A stretch of DNA of 6,422 bases from Alphaproteobacteria bacterium (lineage in GTDB: Bacteria; Pseudomonadota; Alphaproteobacteria; Micavibrionales; UBA1664): contig JAUHXB010000073.1 in assembly GCA_030427215.1 (NCBI GenBank), positions 1-6,422 of the forward strand. Reading direction: 5' to 3'. The first letter of the stretch is position 1. Every line of letters begins with the position of its first letter. The notes under the pieces are model-generated. The model saw only the letters and a program-made list of their open reading frames with translations, did not search any database and was not told where the DNA came from. Positions 5,209 through 6,422 of the stretch are shown one piece after another. Both the position numbers and the translations under genes were made by a program.

Positions 5209-6120
5209 ATGAATACAAATCTTAAAAGGCCTGTTAAAAAGGCTGTTTTCCCTGTTGCGGGGCTTGGGACTCGTTTCTTACCTGCGACAAAAGTGTTACC
5301 AAAGGAAATGCTCCCCCTTGTTGATCGCCCGCTCATCCAGCGCGCGGTAGAAGAGGCGCAAGAAGCAGGGATAGAAGAATTTATCTTTGTGTCTGGACGT
5401 GGAAAATCCCTTATTACCCAACATTTTGAAATCCAACCCGAATTACGCGAAGAGTTAGAGCGTAAAGACAAGCTGGACCTGCTGGAAAAATTATCTCACA
5501 GCGATATTCCATCTGGCATGGTTCAAATCACGATGCAACAACGTGCGCTGGGTTTAGGGCACGCGATTTGGTGCGCCAAAAATTTGGTGGGGGATGAACC
5601 CTTTGCCGTATTTTTGGTGGATGTGATGACATTGGGCGAAACGGGATGCATGGCGCAAATGATTGAGGCCTATAATAATCATGGAGGGAACATCATTGCC
5701 TCGTCACCTGTTGAACATGACCTAACCTATAAATACGGGATTTTGGATGTTGAAAATGAATCCGATGATGTGACAAAAATTAAGGCCATGGTTGAAAAGC
5801 CAAAGCCAGAGGACGCGCCATCGAACCTGCATATCTTGGGACGATATATCTTACAGCCTGAAATTTTTAATATTTTGGAAGGGCGTCAAATCGGTGCAGG
5901 CGGTGAAATCCAATTGACCGATGCGATGGTCACGCTTATGAACAGCCAACCCTTTACATCCGTGAAATTAAAGGGCGAAACATATGATTGCGGACATCAT
6001 TTAGGGTTTATCGAGGCGAATTTGGCCTTTGCCCTTGCCGATCCTCAATTGGGTGACGCGACCTATGAAATTTTAAAGAAGTATATTCAAAATCCTCCTT
6101 CTTTAAGCAAAAGGGCATAA
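5209..6120 (+). CDS. galU: UTP-glucose-1-phosphate uridylyltransferase GalU
   Basis: GalU makes UDP-glucose and pyrophosphate from UTP and glucose-1-phosphate in the cytoplasm, supplying sugar for lipopolysaccharide, capsule or exopolysaccharide. The protein has 303 residues from the ATG at 5209, normal for bacterial GalU. It begins with the nucleotidyltransferase signature AVFPVAGLGTRFLPATK...LPKEMLPLVD (about 12-39, GxGTR plus the Pro-Lys motif). It continues with QRALGLGHAIWCAK (111-124), a metal-site Asp138 in FLVDVM (E. coli GalU also has a single Asp followed by Val here), VEKP with the conserved Lys197, and GAGGEIQLTDAM (229-240). The frame continues upstream to a TTG at 5173, but those residues (MHSNAFKCILFN) precede the family's normal start and cross a palindrome. 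No Shine-Dalgarno is seen before 5209. DCGHH near 260-264 replaces the DCGxK form I recall in E. coli. The acetyltransferase gene follows after 1 nt. Confidence 0.95.
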   Translation: MNTNLKRPVKKAVFPVAGLGTRFLPATKVLPKEMLPLVDRPLIQRAVEEAQEAGIEEFIFVSGRGKSLITQHFEIQPELREELERKDKLDLLEKLSHSDIPSGMVQITMQQRALGLGHAIWCAKNLVGDEPFAVFLVDVMTLGETGCMAQMIEAYNNHGGNIIASSPVEHDLTYKYGILDVENESDDVTKIKAMVEKPKPEDAPSNLHILGRYILQPEIFNILEGRQIGAGGEIQLTDAMVTLMNSQPFTSVKLKGETYDCGHHLGFIEANLAFALADPQLGDATYEILKKYIQNPPSLSKRA

Positions 6121-6121
6121 G

Positions 6122-6422
6122 ATGAAGCTTGTAAGGCCATCCATAAAATATGCGGATATTTTTTCAGAAGCTTTAGAAGAAGGTCCAATCGTGCATATGG
6201 CATTAACAGATAAAGATTCGATTTCCAAAACGGATTTTGATAGAGAACCAGATCAGTATTTCAAAATTTTAAACGATATTGAAAATTTATCCGTGACAAC
6301 GCCCAAGGGGCAAGCTTATGAATTTGATTATCATGAATTATTTTGGCTAATCAGCGATGAAGAAAACCAATTTATTGGTTGTTGTTCATTAAGAGATAGT
6401 CAAAATCCAATAACACAAGATT
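6122..6422 (+). CDS. Putative GNAT-family N-acetyltransferase, N-terminal part
   Basis: The frame opens at an ATG at 6122, one nucleotide after the galU stop, and is still open at the right edge after 100 codons. An AAGGG ribosome site inside the galU 3' end (about 6111-6115) lies 6 nt before the ATG, so it is probably expressed from the galU transcript. The start MKLVRPSIKYADIFSEALEE and the later block ELFWLISDEENQFIGCCSLRDS resemble the N-terminal half of the predicted-acetyltransferase group I know as COG3981. In that group, MKLVxPS..Y...F.EAL is followed by a TYWLV-DGxxIGxxxLR strand pair. The acetyl-CoA-binding loop (R/Q-x-x-G-x-G/A) would lie beyond the window, so family membership is provisional and substrate unknown. 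Two vicinal Cys (FIGCC) are unusual but may mean nothing. Codons are more AT-rich than in galU. Confidence 0.75.
   Translation, partial: MKLVRPSIKYADIFSEALEEGPIVHMALTDKDSISKTDFDREPDQYFKILNDIENLSVTTPKGQAYEFDYHELFWLISDEENQFIGCCSLRDSQNPITQD

Noticed and set aside
5127..5471. Minus-strand open frame of 114 codons
   Set aside because: Most of it is antisense to the conserved N-terminus of galU, and its Ser/Arg-rich translation is typical of a shadow frame.

Overview
The window looks like an ordinary chromosomal segment of an alphaproteobacterium with moderate to low GC (estimated by eye at about 40%). The lineage call rests on protein features: TrmD starts with the LFPDMFPG...GGGAGM pattern, and SmpB carries [18 protein letters not shown]. 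Both resemble alphaproteobacterial versions. I cannot assign an order from sequence alone.

Layout. Positions 1-3775 are a run of minus-strand genes, read right to left. The first is slt, a periplasmic soluble lytic transglycosylase (3775-1886). After an AT-rich gap comes an orphan NarL/FixJ-type response regulator (1746-1060). A short stretch of degenerate repeats (986-1055) follows. Then come trmD, the tRNA m1G37 methyltransferase (971-276), and the start of an unrecognised gene that runs off the left edge (224-1). From 3837 everything reads on the plus strand: smpB, the trans-translation factor (to 4328); an unrecognised acidic protein of 116 aa (4439-4789); a tightly coupled unrecognised basic protein of 58 aa (4801-4977); a 231-bp AT-rich regulatory-looking gap; galU, UDP-glucose pyrophosphorylase (5209-6120); and the N-terminal 100 residues of a GNAT-type acetyltransferase (6122 onward, cut by the right edge).

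How the genes relate. They are mostly unlinked housekeeping functions: tRNA modification, ribosome rescue, peptidoglycan turnover and nucleotide-sugar supply for the envelope. trmD is not with its usual rpsP/rimM/rplS partners. slt and smpB are divergent across a very short gap. The more AT-rich genes of unknown role (the 116/58 aa pair and the two edge genes) and the response regulator lie between these core genes.

The parts most worth a second look are the small acidic/basic gene pair and the galU upstream region. That region has a good sigma70-like promoter whose spacer and -10 are covered by an inverted repeat, four copies of CGACTTAA, and a perfect 12-bp palindrome. A third is the degenerate intergenic repeat between the response regulator and trmD. 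I see no CRISPR array, tRNA, rRNA, insertion sequence, prophage gene or recognisable defence system.
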